Source: Fischerella muscicola SAG 1427-1 = PCC 73103
GTDB lineage: Bacteria > Cyanobacteriota > Cyanobacteriia > Cyanobacteriales > Nostocaceae
Direction: 5' to 3'
NCBI RefSeq assembly: GCF_000317245.1
Contig: NZ_AJLJ01000064.1
Span: forward strand, 162,113-226,112
DNA: 64,000 nt
Numbering within the stretch: position 1 is the first letter of the stretch; each line of letters begins with the position of its first letter. A program made the translations under genes and the position numbers. This document shows, in pieces, positions 1 through 8,589 of this stretch. A model generated the notes under the pieces. That model was not told the origin of the DNA. It did no database searches and saw only the letters and a list, made by a program, of their open reading frames with translations.

Positions 1-748
1 GTTTGATCGGAATTTTGGGTTCCCAAGTCGGTTCTAGTTGTTCCACAAACAAGGTATCTTTTGTACCCACACAGCCTTCATAATCAACCAAAAACATCAG
101 TAACTGGAATTTGGGTGTTTGAGATATTACATCCCGTACTTTACTTGCCAATGGTAGCCAAAAATCGCAAAGTAACTCCTGTACATAGCTTTCTGGCATA
201 CAATCCACATCATGAAAAACCAGAATTACGTTTTGTGTTTGCCACCATTGATACACTCTTTCTGCTATTTCTGAAGTTGAGTTCTGTCTTCCCAAACCTA
301 CCCAGCCAGCCAATTCCCGCCATAAAGCACTAATATCTCTTCTACGGGCAATCCGATCAAGTTCAACTCGTATCACCTTGCCTGATGTGCCATAGTGAAC
401 ATACTGTGTTACCAACCGATTCAGTAACCAACGTTGTCCATAATCTGGTGAACCGTGGATGAGAAAAGCTCCAATTGACAGTGATTTGATAAATTTTTTA
501 AAGAATATTATTTGTTCTCGATAGCCTAATTTCAATAAAGCACGGTGTAAATCTTGAATACACGCTACTGAATCGAGATTGTCAATCTGTAGCTCAATTT
601 GCTTACGTTCTGCTTCTGCTGCCTCAATTTGCTTATCTAACTTGAAAAGAGTGGCAGCATCTGTCTCAATAATTCTTGCTGTTCGTAAACATACTATCTT
701 TTCGTCTAGCAAATCATACTGTTTTTCCAGTTCATCACGTTGGTTCAT
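1..748 (-). CDS. Coiled-coil / inactive-STAND-like P-loop protein, 3' truncated by window edge
   Basis: A minus-strand frame stays open from an ATG at 746-748 to the window edge (about 249 codons), so the C-terminus is missing. Residues about 1-60 are charged and heptad-like (MNQRDELEKQYDLLDEKI), which suggests a coiled coil. A P-loop-like segment follows (FLIHGSPDYGQRWLLNRL) in which the usual GKS/T lysine is absent, and then a Walker-B-like strand ILVFHDVD. This layout matches the inactive STAND (iSTAND) modules described in cyanobacterial conflict and signalling proteins, where the nucleotide site is degenerate. Function is not assignable. It could also be an ordinary AAA/STAND ATPase with a divergent Walker A. 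A terminator-like hairpin separates it from prfA. Confidence 0.6.
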   Translation of the reverse strand, partial: MNQRDELEKQYDLLDEKIVCLRTARIIETDAATLFKLDKQIEAAEAERKQIELQIDNLDSVACIQDLHRALLKLGYREQIIFFKKFIKSLSIGAFLIHGSPDYGQRWLLNRLVTQYVHYGTSGKVIRVELDRIARRRDISALWRELAGWVGLGRQNSTSEIAERVYQWWQTQNVILVFHDVDCMPESYVQELLCDFWLPLASKVRDVISQTPKFQLLMFLVDYEGCVGTKDTLFVEQLEPTWEPKIPIK

Positions 749-865
749 GTGTTTGTTGACACAAAGGCAATCGGTTAGTTCCTGGTTGTGGACGTTTATG
801 CAATTTCTTGTTAGCTACAATAACAGGAAATCCCATTACGGATTTATACAAACATTTGAAATGAT

Positions 866-909
866 AAAACCGCCTATGTGTTAGAAAAAACAACACAATA
901 AGCGGTTTT
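866..909 (-). terminator. Stem-loop terminator downstream of prfA
   Basis: Arms AAAACCGCCTATGTGTT and AACACAATAAGCGGTTTT pair with few mismatches around an A-rich loop that reads T-rich on the minus strand. It lies between the prfA stop and the start of the next minus-strand gene, so it probably ends the long ribosomal-protein transcript. Confidence 0.6.
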
Positions 910-942
910 CTACATATTATTTAGCAGCTTTAACAGCCTCTA

Positions 943-2043
943 TTAATTCATTGCCCCAGAAGCAGCAAGTTCAGCCAACCGTTCTTGCTGGTCTTGAGAG
1001 ATACAAGACTGAATCAGTGATTCTATATCACCTTCTAGAACTGGGTTAAGAGAGAAGTTTTGACCAAGACGATGGTCAGTGACTCGGTTATCTTTATAAT
1101 TGTAGGTGCGGATTTTTTCGGAACGTGACCCTGTACCTACTTGCGATCGCCGCATGGAAGTTACTGCTTCTTGTTGTTCGCGTAACTTCATTTCATACAG
1201 CTTGGCTCGCAAAATCTGCATAGCCCGTTCTTTGTTTTGTAACTGGCTGCGTTCTTCGGTACAGAAAATCCGAATTCCCGTTGGTTTGTGCATCAAGTCA
1301 ACAGCAGTTTCTACTTTGTTGACGTTTTGTCCACCAGCACCACCAGATCGCGCTGTAGTCATTTCAATATCTTTAGGATCAATGTGGATTTCCACATCAT
1401 CAACTTCTGGCATGATCGCCACGGTGGCTGTAGAAGTATGAACTCTTCCTCCCGCCTCGGTGACTGGTACACGCTGAACGCGATGGACTCCCGCTTCAAA
1501 TTTTAATTTACTATAAACGCTGTCTCCCTGAATTTCCAGGATTGCTTCTTTGAAGCCACCCATCTCCGCTAGGGATTCACTGACTAGCTTGACTCGCCAA
1601 CCCTGAGTGTCAGCGTAGCGAGAATACAAGCGTACTAAGTCACCTGCCCAGATACTAGCTTCTTCACCCCCAGTCCCTGCTCGAATTTCCAACATGATGT
1701 TTTTATCATCGTTGGGGTCACGGGGTAGCAATAATATTTTCAGGCGGTTTTCTAAGTATTCTATTTTCTCTTCTAATTCTTGAACTTCCAGGGCTGCCAT
1801 TTCTTGCAGTTCGGCATCTCCCTGAGATTCTTTCAGTATTTGCCGCGCCCCAATTAGTTCCTCTTGGGCTGTTTTCCAAGTTTCATAAGTATTAACTACC
1901 TCTTCTAATCCTGAACGCGCCTTTGCTACTTTCTGATATTCATCAGGATTTTTGGCAGTATCGGGATCAGCAAGACGACGGGTTAATTCATTAAAAGTTT
2001 GTTCAACAGATCTAAGTTTCTCCAGTAAATATTGTTCAGCCAT
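943..2043 (-). CDS. prfA: Peptide chain release factor 1
   Basis: This 366-residue class-I release factor recognises UAA/UAG stop codons and triggers peptidyl-tRNA hydrolysis on the ribosome. The GGQ catalytic motif is at residues 237-239 ([13 protein letters not shown]). The anticodon-like tripeptide region reads PVT at 193-195 (PxT class, so RF1, not RF2, which has SPF). Length is normal for RF1. It is the last gene of the minus-strand ribosomal block, after rpmE, and a hairpin follows it. A GCGATCGC site sits just upstream of the ATG. Confidence 0.97.
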   Translation of the reverse strand: MAEQYLLEKLRSVEQTFNELTRRLADPDTAKNPDEYQKVAKARSGLEEVVNTYETWKTAQEELIGARQILKESQGDAELQEMAALEVQELEEKIEYLENRLKILLLPRDPNDDKNIMLEIRAGTGGEEASIWAGDLVRLYSRYADTQGWRVKLVSESLAEMGGFKEAILEIQGDSVYSKLKFEAGVHRVQRVPVTEAGGRVHTSTATVAIMPEVDDVEIHIDPKDIEMTTARSGGAGGQNVNKVETAVDLMHKPTGIRIFCTEERSQLQNKERAMQILRAKLYEMKLREQQEAVTSMRRSQVGTGSRSEKIRTYNYKDNRVTDHRLGQNFSLNPVLEGDIESLIQSCISQDQQERLAELAASGAMN

Positions 2044-2145
2044 GATGAGTGCGATCGCTCCTTAAAATAACAAGTTGGCCTGAGCATTTATGACAAGCGA
2101 CCCAGCAGATGCAGGGTCGTCATTACCAGCAACAGAGCCAAAGCG

Positions 2146-2388
2146 CTACTTTTTCTTTTTGCCACCCGAAGCTTGATCGCCGCCTCTCATGCCATACTTC
2201 CGCATAAAGCGCTCAACACGACCTTCAGTGTCAATAATCTTTTGAGTGCCGGTGTAAAAGGGGTGATTTCCAGACCAAACATCTACGTGCAGTTCTGGCT
2301 TGGTGGAGCCGACGGTCATAACAACTTGACCGTTGCAGTAAACTTTAGCCTCTGGATACCACTCAGGATGAATACCAGATTTAGCCAT
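2146..2388 (-). CDS. rpmE: 50S ribosomal protein L31
   Basis: An 80-residue L31 of the large subunit, recognisable by IHPEWYPEAKVYCNGQ and HPFYTGTQKIIDTEGRVERF. Of the four cysteines that bind zinc in the C+ form, only the first (YCNG) is present. The later CxxC positions read WSGN, so this is a zinc-independent C- type protein. The C-terminus ends in a lysine run (KKKK). It sits between rpsI and prfA. The upstream spacer contains GGGACAAGG-type repeats. Confidence 0.93.
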   Translation of the reverse strand: MAKSGIHPEWYPEAKVYCNGQVVMTVGSTKPELHVDVWSGNHPFYTGTQKIIDTEGRVERFMRKYGMRGGDQASGGKKKK

Positions 2389-2538
2389 TGTTCCTTATGT
2401 GATGAATATACTACAATTATAGCTTTTGTGTTTGATTAGAACTAGGGACAAGGGAGACAAGGGGGACAAGGAGGAAAAAGGAGCAAGGTGCAGGGAGAAT
2501 AACCAATGCCCGATGCCCAATTCCTAATGCCCAATGCC

Positions 2539-2955
2539 CTATCTTTTTGAGTACTGGGGTGCTTTGCGAGCTTTGTGCAAACCGTATTTTTTCCGTTCTT
2601 TCGCACGGGGATCGCGGGTGAGATAGCCTTCAACCTTAAGAGGTGAGCGGTTATCGGGGTCGAGTTGGCATAAAGCACGAGCCACTCCCAGACGTATCGA
2701 ATTGGCTTGTCCAGTCAAGCCACCGCCTTCGGCTTTCACCAAAATATCATATTCGTTTTCCAATCCGAGAGTTTCTAGAGGCGCTTTGATGCCTCCGAGA
2801 TAATTAGGATTGAATTGGAAATATAAATCTCCAGGTTTACCATTGACGGTCAATTGTCCAGTACCTGGAACTAGGCGTACTCGTGCGACTGCGGATTTAC
2901 GTCGGCCAGTACCCCAGTACATAGCGCGACCGCTAGTGTTTTCTGTTGCTTGCAT
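2539..2955 (-). CDS. rpsI: 30S ribosomal protein S9
   Basis: A 138-residue small-subunit protein with the standard N-terminal [16 protein letters not shown] segment and the C-terminal [16 protein letters not shown] tail, whose terminal arginine reaches toward the P-site tRNA. Its ATG overlaps the rplM stop in a TAATG junction, so L13 and S9 are translationally coupled as in most bacteria. Confidence 0.97.
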   Translation of the reverse strand: MQATENTSGRAMYWGTGRRKSAVARVRLVPGTGQLTVNGKPGDLYFQFNPNYLGGIKAPLETLGLENEYDILVKAEGGGLTGQANSIRLGVARALCQLDPDNRSPLKVEGYLTRDPRAKERKKYGLHKARKAPQYSKR

Positions 2956-3410
2956 TAATCTTGTGCTCCTGGAATAGTATTAATTTTTAGCTCTTTGGGT
3001 TTTTGAGCATCATGGGGATGAGTTGGCCCAGCGTACACTTTTAACTTGGTGAACAACTGTCGTCCCAAGCTATTTTTCGGTAGCATTCCTTTGACAGCCT
3101 GTTCAACAATCCGCTCTGGTAAACGTCCTTGAAGTTTGGCAAAAGTTTCTGTCTTCATCCCGCCAGGACGACCGGAGTGACGACGGTAAAGTTTTTGGGT
3201 ACGCTTTTTGCCAGTTACGGCTACTTTCTCGGCATTGACTACAATCACGAAGTCGCCTGTATCCATATGGGGCGTGAATTCGGGTTTGTTTTTGCCCCGC
3301 AGAACCATAGCGATTTCGCTAGCTAGGCGACCAAGACGTTTGTCGGTGGCGTCTACGACGTACCAATCACGCGTTATAGAATCAGTAGGAGGAAGATATG
3401 TTTTGTTCAT
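2955..3410 (-). CDS. rplM: 50S ribosomal protein L13
   Basis: A 151-residue large-subunit assembly protein. It has [19 protein letters not shown] near the N-terminus and the [10 protein letters not shown] motif near residue 110. It is directly coupled to rpsI by a one-base stop/start overlap. Upstream of its ATG lie a heptamer array (3411-3495) and a mobile-like element (3496-3665) that separate it from truA. Confidence 0.97.
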   Translation of the reverse strand: MNKTYLPPTDSITRDWYVVDATDKRLGRLASEIAMVLRGKNKPEFTPHMDTGDFVIVVNAEKVAVTGKKRTQKLYRRHSGRPGGMKTETFAKLQGRLPERIVEQAVKGMLPKNSLGRQLFTKLKVYAGPTHPHDAQKPKELKINTIPGAQD

Positions 3411-3495
3411 TGTTAATTGTTAATTGTTGTTTGTTATTTGTCCTTTGTCCTTTGTCCTTTGTCCTTGTGTAATGACCAATGACCAATGACTATTT
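3411..3495. repeat. Short tandem repeat spacer (TTTGTCC / ATGACCA heptamers)
   Basis: The rplM leader consists of TTGTTAA-type units, several consecutive TTTGTCC heptamers and several ATGACCA heptamers. It resembles the short tandemly repeated repetitive sequences known from heterocystous cyanobacteria and directly abuts the element at 3496. Confidence 0.8.
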
Positions 3496-3665
3496 TACAG
3501 ACGCGTAGACGCTCGTAACGAGGCGAATAAAAGAAAAAGAGGGGAGGCTTCTATTAGAGATCCAATTGGCCCACAGATTAATCAGGGGGCTTAAGCCTCC
3601 CCTCTTTTTCCCAAGCCAAATGCGGTAAGAGCGGCTTCAAGGTAAGAGTATAATCGCGTCTCTAC
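3496..3665. mobile_element. MITE-like inverted-repeat element, copy 1
   Basis: An approximately 170-bp element whose ends are imperfect inverted repeats (ACAGACGCG at the left, CGCGTCTCTAC at the right). Inside is a long stem made of AGAGGGGAGGCTT and AAGCCTCCCCTCT. There is no coding capacity. Its reverse complement matches 25183-25354 with one single-base indel seen by eye. The right end abuts the truA stop codon. This agrees with a non-autonomous transposable element, but no transposase is in the window. Confidence 0.7.
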
Positions 3666-4492
3666 TAATGACTAATGACAAATAGAGGCTGAGTGTCAAA
3701 CCAAACTTCTTTTAGAAAAGGAAAATCTGGATAACCGACTCGTAATAAGCATAAGCCATGGGCAGGTGCAGCATATTTCACTTCTTCCCGGCGTTCATTT
3801 TTCCAGAGGTCAGTGAATTCAGCAAGCGATCGCTCTCCATTACCTACCTGCACCAACATTCCTACTAATAGCCGCACCATGCCATACAAAAATCCATTTG
3901 CTTGGATTTCAATATGAATAAACGGCCCATTTCGATAACACTCTACTGCTTGCACTTCAACCCAAGAATGCTTACGTGCTGAGTTGCTGCGGTGAAACGC
4001 TGCTAAATGATGGTTTCCGAGTAGGGGTTTCAATGCAGCCTGAATTAAAAATTCATCCAGGGGTGCATGGTAGTAATGCCAACTGAAGTGCCTCACAAAC
4101 AAGTTTGGCTGTTTTCCAGTGTATATGGTGTAGCGATAACGCCGATACGCTGCACTAAAGCGAGCGTGCCAAGTTTGGCTTACACTTGCCGAAGCTAAGA
4201 TTAATATATCTTCGGGCAGGTAACTATTTAGCACCGTTGCCCACTTGTGAGCTGGTATTTTACCTGTCGCATCAAAATGAGCTACTTGAGCGGCGGCGTG
4301 AACCCCACTATCAGTACGTCCCGCACCGTGTAGTGTAACAGAATGACCTAGTAAATTCGCTAGGACTTTCTCTATTTCTTCCTGTACGCTACGGTGTTGT
4401 GGTTGCCTTTGCCAGCCATGAAAACGAGTGCCCAGGTATTGAATTACCAGGGCGACTCGCTGTTTTAGTGGAGGCTGGTGGCTTTCTAACAT
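3665..4492 (-). CDS. truA: tRNA pseudouridine synthase A
   Basis: A 275-residue enzyme that converts U38-40 of tRNA anticodon stems to pseudouridine. The catalytic aspartate lies in GRTDSGVHA (about residue 61), with the N-terminal YLGTRFHGWQRQP motif before it and the NGFLYGMVRLLVG motif near the C-terminus. It lies in the r-protein block between rplQ and rplM, as is usual in cyanobacteria. Oddity: the last residues FVISH and the TAG stop are encoded by a TTTGTCATTAGTCATTAG repeat directly at the edge of the neighbouring MITE-like element, so the natural C-terminus may have been replaced. Confidence 0.95.
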   Translation of the reverse strand: MLESHQPPLKQRVALVIQYLGTRFHGWQRQPQHRSVQEEIEKVLANLLGHSVTLHGAGRTDSGVHAAAQVAHFDATGKIPAHKWATVLNSYLPEDILILASASVSQTWHARFSAAYRRYRYTIYTGKQPNLFVRHFSWHYYHAPLDEFLIQAALKPLLGNHHLAAFHRSNSARKHSWVEVQAVECYRNGPFIHIEIQANGFLYGMVRLLVGMLVQVGNGERSLAEFTDLWKNERREEVKYAAPAHGLCLLRVGYPDFPFLKEVWFDTQPLFVISH

Positions 4493-4582
4493 AGGATTTT
4501 GTCATTTGTCATTCGTTGGTTGTTCTCATCAATCATCAACTACTAACTAATGACCAATAACCAATGACCAATGATCAATAAC
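4493..4582. repeat. Heptamer-type spacer repeats (truA/rplQ)
   Basis: The spacer holds TTTGTCATT units at the truA side and several CAATGACCAATAA/CCAATGA units at the rplQ side. The two sets are complementary in part and could fold back on each other in the transcript. Confidence 0.7.
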
Positions 4583-4933
4583 TTAAACTAGTTCAATAAT
4601 TGCCATCTCAGCATTATCACCACGACGAGGTATGGTATGCAGGATGCGGGTATAGCCGCCCTGACGATTAGCGTAACGAGTGGGAGCTTGCTCAAACAGA
4701 GCATGAACTAGTTGTTTGTCGTAAATGTAGCCAAGGGCTTGACGGCGTGATGATAAGGAACCGTCTTTGGCTAAAGTGATCATTTTATCGACTTCGGATC
4801 TCAGCACCTTAGCTCGTTGTAGAGTGGTGGTGATTCGACCATGACGAATTAACTCAGTTGTGAGTGCGCGTAACAGGGCGCGACGTTGATCAGCTGGTTT
4901 ACTGAGTTTTTTAACACGACAACGATGACGCAT
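4583..4933 (-). CDS. rplQ: 50S ribosomal protein L17
   Basis: A 116-residue large-subunit protein near the exit tunnel. The N-terminus [19 protein letters not shown] and the segment [15 protein letters not shown] are typical. It follows rpoA, the conserved alpha-operon order, and ends in AEMAIIELV. Confidence 0.97.
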   Translation of the reverse strand: MRHRCRVKKLSKPADQRRALLRALTTELIRHGRITTTLQRAKVLRSEVDKMITLAKDGSLSSRRQALGYIYDKQLVHALFEQAPTRYANRQGGYTRILHTIPRRGDNAEMAIIELV

Positions 4934-5034
4934 AACTATGAACCATGTTAAAGATAGTACTTACTAAGAAAGTTGTTAGTTAGTCCATAGCCTAGTCATG
5001 AATTAACTATTGACTATCAGCTATTGACCAATGA

Positions 5035-5982
5035 CTAACCGTGTTTAGAAGCCCTTTCAGTTGGTAGGGTAATGCCCAAACGTCGCTGTAGTGCTTCAAC
5101 TACTTCTTCTGCTGACTTCTGACCAAAGTTTTTAATTTCTAATAGGTCTTCTTGGGTGTAATCCAACAAGTCCGCCACAGAGTTAACTTGAGCGCGCTTG
5201 AGACAGTTATAAGCTCTCACAGAAAGCTGTAACTCTTCAATCGGAATCTGAGCTGTAGGATCATCTGGGATATCAGAATCTGTATCTGTTTGCCTGATAT
5301 CAATATCTTTTAAGGGATTGAATAACTCTACCAAGATTCCTGCTGCCGAGGAGAGGGCTTCTTGAGGGCTAAGACTGCCATTTGTCCAAACTTCTATCAG
5401 CAATCTGTCTCTTGGCAGTCCATTATCACCACGAGTTTCTTCAACGCTGTAGTTAACTTTTCTGACTGGCATAAACACGGAGTCGATTTGGAGAAAGTCT
5501 AGAGATGTGGCTTCCTCACGACCCCGTTCTACGGTGCGATAGCCTTTGCCTTTTTCAATCCGAAATTCCATTTCTAGCTTTCCCCCTTCTGCGAGGGTTG
5601 CTATGTACTGAGTCGGATCGATAACTTCCACTTCACTCGGTAAATCAAAGTGTGCGGATGTGACTGTAGCCGGTCCTGTAACGAGTAAACGACCTATCTG
5701 GGGTTGAGCAGAATAACTTTTGAGGATTATTTCCTTCATTTTCATGAGGATTTCTAGTACATCCTCTCTCACACCCGGAACAGTGGCAAATTCGTGCGTT
5801 ACTCCTGCAATGCGTACTGCTGTTACAGCCGTACCTTCTAAATTTGACAACAATACCCGTCTGAGGGCGTTGCCAACGGTAGTTCCTTGACCCCGCTCTA
5901 GAGGTTCTAGGATAAATTTACTATAGTGGCTCCGACTTTCTTCTGTACTGGACTCTATACATTCAATTTGAAACTGCGCCAC
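5035..5982 (-). CDS. rpoA: DNA-directed RNA polymerase subunit alpha
   Basis: A 315-residue alpha subunit. The N-terminal assembly domain (GQGTTVGNALRRVLLSNLEG) is followed by a linker and the C-terminal domain with helix-hairpin-helix (LEIKNFGQKSAEEV) that contacts UP elements and activators. I chose the GTG at 5980-5982 because the protein then begins with the conserved AQFQIECIES and a strong GGGAGG ribosome site lies just upstream. A longer open frame to 6036 adds 18 non-conserved residues. It follows rpsK in the alpha operon. Confidence 0.95.
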   Translation of the reverse strand: MAQFQIECIESSTEESRSHYSKFILEPLERGQGTTVGNALRRVLLSNLEGTAVTAVRIAGVTHEFATVPGVREDVLEILMKMKEIILKSYSAQPQIGRLLVTGPATVTSAHFDLPSEVEVIDPTQYIATLAEGGKLEMEFRIEKGKGYRTVERGREEATSLDFLQIDSVFMPVRKVNYSVEETRGDNGLPRDRLLIEVWTNGSLSPQEALSSAAGILVELFNPLKDIDIRQTDTDSDIPDDPTAQIPIEELQLSVRAYNCLKRAQVNSVADLLDYTQEDLLEIKNFGQKSAEEVVEALQRRLGITLPTERASKHG

Positions 5983-6146
5983 GGAGTAGCCTCCCTTGCT
6001 TTCAGGTCTTAGTAGTAGACAGATATCTGCCCACAAATTTGGATTTTTGCCTTGTGTTTGAAGTTAATTAAACAAAATACTTTGATGAGTCAGCATCAAG
6101 TTTGAGTATCTACAAACTTTACAGGCGCTACTATGTTTTAGGTTTT

Positions 6147-6194
6147 CCGAAGTTTTTTAGCCCCTCGTCATAACTAGGGCTTTTCGGACTTCGG
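6147..6194 (-). promoter_or_regulatory. Nested hairpin in rpsK-rpoA spacer
   Basis: Outer arms CCGAAG/CTTCGG enclose inner arms AGCCC/GGGCT within the roughly 400-base gap between rpsK and rpoA. It could be an attenuator, a processing site or a repeat. There is no clear U-run after the stem on the minus strand. The rest of the spacer holds a TTTTGGATTTTAGATT array at about 6236-6268. Confidence 0.4.
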
Positions 6195-6381
6195 ACGGCC
6201 ACTATACGTGTGAGGAAAACAGGCAACCGAACCGATTTTAGATTTTGGATTTTAGATTTTGGATTGTCCCTAACCAAGCTTTTGAGTTAGTTCAAACAAG
6301 GGATTGATGCCAAAATATACTTGTGTCTTCAATCTAAAATTTTTTGGCAAGCTGCTTGCTTTACCACCCAGTAAGTCGTAT

Positions 6382-6777
6382 TTAGACTCGACGGCGTTTG
6401 GGAGGGCGGCAGCCATTGTGAGGAATTGGGGTAATATCCCGAATGAGCGTAATTTCGAGTCCTGCTCCTTGCAGTGCGCGGATTGCTGTTTCCCGACCTG
6501 CTCCTGGACCGCTCACCATAACCTCAATTTGGCGCATTCCCTGATCGATCGCTCGACGTGCTGCACTTTCAGCTGCGGTTTGAGCGGCAAAGGGAGTTCC
6601 CTTTTTTGCTCCTTTAAAACCGCTAGAACCAGCACTCGCCCAAGAGATTACATCTCCGTTTTGATCAGTAATGGTGACAATGCTATTGTTGAAAGTAGAT
6701 TGGATGTAAGCAACACCATTTGGTACGTTGCGTTTTTGCTTTTTGCTCCCGGTTTTTTTGCTTGGTTGTCGCGCCAT
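6382..6777 (-). CDS. rpsK: 30S ribosomal protein S11
   Basis: A 131-residue platform protein that helps form the mRNA exit channel with S7. It has the [20 protein letters not shown] segment and the C-terminal [13 protein letters not shown], both near-invariant in bacteria. The N-terminus is a basic tail ([16 protein letters not shown]). It is preceded by rpsM with a 54-base gap. Confidence 0.97.
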   Translation of the reverse strand: MARQPSKKTGSKKQKRNVPNGVAYIQSTFNNSIVTITDQNGDVISWASAGSSGFKGAKKGTPFAAQTAAESAARRAIDQGMRQIEVMVSGPGAGRETAIRALQGAGLEITLIRDITPIPHNGCRPPKRRRV

Positions 6778-6831
6778 ATCGTTGTAATTGGATGAATGTA
6801 AAACTTGCTAAGGGCAAGCGTTGTCAAAAAT

Positions 6832-7212
6832 TTATTTCCCTGGTGCTTTCTTCTTACCAGCGACTGTTTGTCGTCTCCCCCGACGGGTCCGGGCATTGGT
6901 ACGAGTTCTCTGTCCTCTTACCGGTAAGCCCATGCGATGACGACGACCTCTGTATGTACCAATTTCAACTAGGCGCTTGATATTCAGTGCTTCCCAGCGC
7001 CTCAAGTCACCTTCGACTTGATAGTTTTGTTCTACTTCTCCCCGTAGGGCTGCTACGTCAGCATCACTGAGATCTTTTACACGGGTGTCTGGATTTACAC
7101 CTGTAGCCTTTAAAATCTCCTGCGATCGCGATAGACCAATTCCATAAATATAAGTCAGACCGATTTCAACACGCTTGTCGCGTGGTAGGTCTACTCCGGC
7201 AATACGTGCCAC
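6832..7212 (-). CDS. rpsM: 30S ribosomal protein S13
   Basis: A 126-residue head protein contacting P-site tRNA and bridge B1. [21 protein letters not shown] at the start and [22 protein letters not shown] near the C-terminus are diagnostic. It lies between rpmJ and rpsK, the usual cyanobacterial order. Confidence 0.97.
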   Translation of the reverse strand: MARIAGVDLPRDKRVEIGLTYIYGIGLSRSQEILKATGVNPDTRVKDLSDADVAALRGEVEQNYQVEGDLRRWEALNIKRLVEIGTYRGRRHRMGLPVRGQRTRTNARTRRGRRQTVAGKKKAPGK

Positions 7213-7319
7213 AACGATTGTCTCCCTAAATTTGCTTGCTAGTGATGTAAGTTAGTGTATTGACGATGATTTTGTCGTTTCACTTTACCAAGTTTTAAGA
7301 GTCGTGCCTTAAATTGGCT

Positions 7320-7433
7320 CTAACCTTGGCGCTGCTTGTGCTTTGGATTTGAACAGATAACCATCACGCGACCCCGACGACGGATCACGCTACACTTTTC
7401 ACACATTTTTTTGACTGAAGCTCTAACTTTCAT
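7320..7433 (-). CDS. rpmJ: 50S ribosomal protein L36
   Basis: A 37-residue protein, read directly from the sequence: [19 protein letters not shown], then [11 protein letters not shown] and TAG. The zinc ribbon ligands are C11, C14, C27 and H32 (CxxC-x12-CxxxxH), so this is the zinc-binding form. It lies between infA and rpsM as in other bacteria. Confidence 0.96.
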   Translation of the reverse strand: MKVRASVKKMCEKCSVIRRRGRVMVICSNPKHKQRQG

Positions 7434-7547
7434 GCTCTGCTAATTGACTCCAAATGTTAAATTATAGCATTTTCAGATAAATGTTCAGTTAAATGTCGCT
7501 TAGAAAAGCAATTCATTTGAACATGTGGTATATTAACCCACATATAT

Positions 7548-7772
7548 CTATTTCTTCCGCAATCGATAAGTAATTCTACCCTTTGTCAAGTCGTAGGGAG
7601 TTAGCTCTACCTTGACGCGATCGCCAGGTAAAATTTTGATATAGTTACGGCGAATCTTGCCAGAGATATGAGCTAAGACGTTGAAGCCATTGTCTAAATC
7701 AACGCGAAACATGGCGTTCGGCAATGACTCTGTAACTGTACCTTCCATTTCAATCAAATCTTGCTTAGACAA
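7548..7772 (-). CDS. infA: Translation initiation factor IF-1
   Basis: A 74-residue S1/OB-fold protein that binds the ribosomal A site during initiation. It shows [23 protein letters not shown] and the C-terminal [15 protein letters not shown], standard for IF-1. It is located between adk and rpmJ. Confidence 0.97.
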
Positions 7773-7904
7773 TTTATTTTTCCCTCAATTCGACAGTTCT
7801 TTATTCATTTACAGATATTTCTAGTCTGGAAATGAACATATTTTTAGAAAAATATCAACAGTTTCTTAATATATCTTATCTAAGATTTACATGTATCTGC
7901 TTGG

Positions 7905-8030
7905 GTATTGGGTATAGGGGGACAAGGGAGACACACCGGACACGGTAAATATTGTTGATAGATTCTCCCTTGTCTCCTACTCTCCCTTGTCACCCTTATG
8001 TGTTCCCAATGCCCAATAAACTTTTTTTGT
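7905..8030. repeat. GGGACAAGG-type inverted repeats between infA and adk
   Basis: GGGGGACAAGGGAGACAC on one side and CTCCCTTGTCTCC/CTCCCTTGTCACCC on the other form complementary arms around an AT-rich centre. They can fold into a hairpin and belong to the same degenerate repeat type found elsewhere in the window. Confidence 0.6.
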
Positions 8031-8034
8031 TAAT

Positions 8035-8589
8035 TCACGATGCTATGGCATTTTTGAGATCGGCAGTGACTTCTTCTAGGGGCTGATTGCCGTTAACTGT
8101 AATCAGTTGGTGGCGATCGCCATAGTAGTCAATCAAGGGAGCAGTTTCAGAGCGGTAGACTTCTAAGCGACGGCGGATTACTTCTTCGGTGTCATCAGCA
8201 CGTCCTCGTTGTAAGAGCCGATCAACCACAATATCATCTGGCACATCTAGGTTGACTACTTTTTCCCCTTGTTGTTCTAGTTTTTGCAGTAATTCTCCTA
8301 GAAAAGCTGCTTGCTTCACAGTTCGAGGAAAGCCGTCCAAAATCCAACCTGACTTGGTATCCGGTTTACAGAGGCGTTCTTCCACCATTTCCTCTACAAG
8401 CTGATCGGGAACTAGCTCACCCCTATCCATATAATTTTGCGCTTTTACACCCAAAGGAGTTTGGTCTTTCAATGCTTGTCGCAAAATATCACCCGTGGAA
8501 ATATGGGGGATATCACAGTGATGAGCCAATGTTTTAGCTTGAGTTCCTTTACCAGCACCCGGTGGTCCCAAGAAGATTAATCGCGTCAC
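8035..8589 (-). CDS. adk: Adenylate kinase (short, LID-less form)
   Basis: A 184-residue nucleoside monophosphate kinase interconverting ATP + AMP and 2 ADP. The P-loop is GPPGAGKGT near residues 8-16, and the AMP-site DGFPRT motif is present. The LID is only GRADDTEEVIRRR, so this is the short type with no zinc-binding lid. The start is GTG, overlapping the secY stop in a TAGTG junction, so it is translationally coupled to secY. Confidence 0.96.
   Translation of the reverse strand: MTRLIFLGPPGAGKGTQAKTLAHHCDIPHISTGDILRQALKDQTPLGVKAQNYMDRGELVPDQLVEEMVEERLCKPDTKSGWILDGFPRTVKQAAFLGELLQKLEQQGEKVVNLDVPDDIVVDRLLQRGRADDTEEVIRRRLEVYRSETAPLIDYYGDRHQLITVNGNQPLEEVTADLKNAIAS

Noticed and set aside
2442..2678. 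Minus-strand frame overlapping rpsI
   Set aside because: It shadows rpsI, and its C-terminal part is the translation of GGGACAAGG repeats.
5983..6036. Longer RpoA start
   Set aside because: The extra 18 residues are not a family feature and the strong GGGAGG site fits the GTG at 5980-5982.
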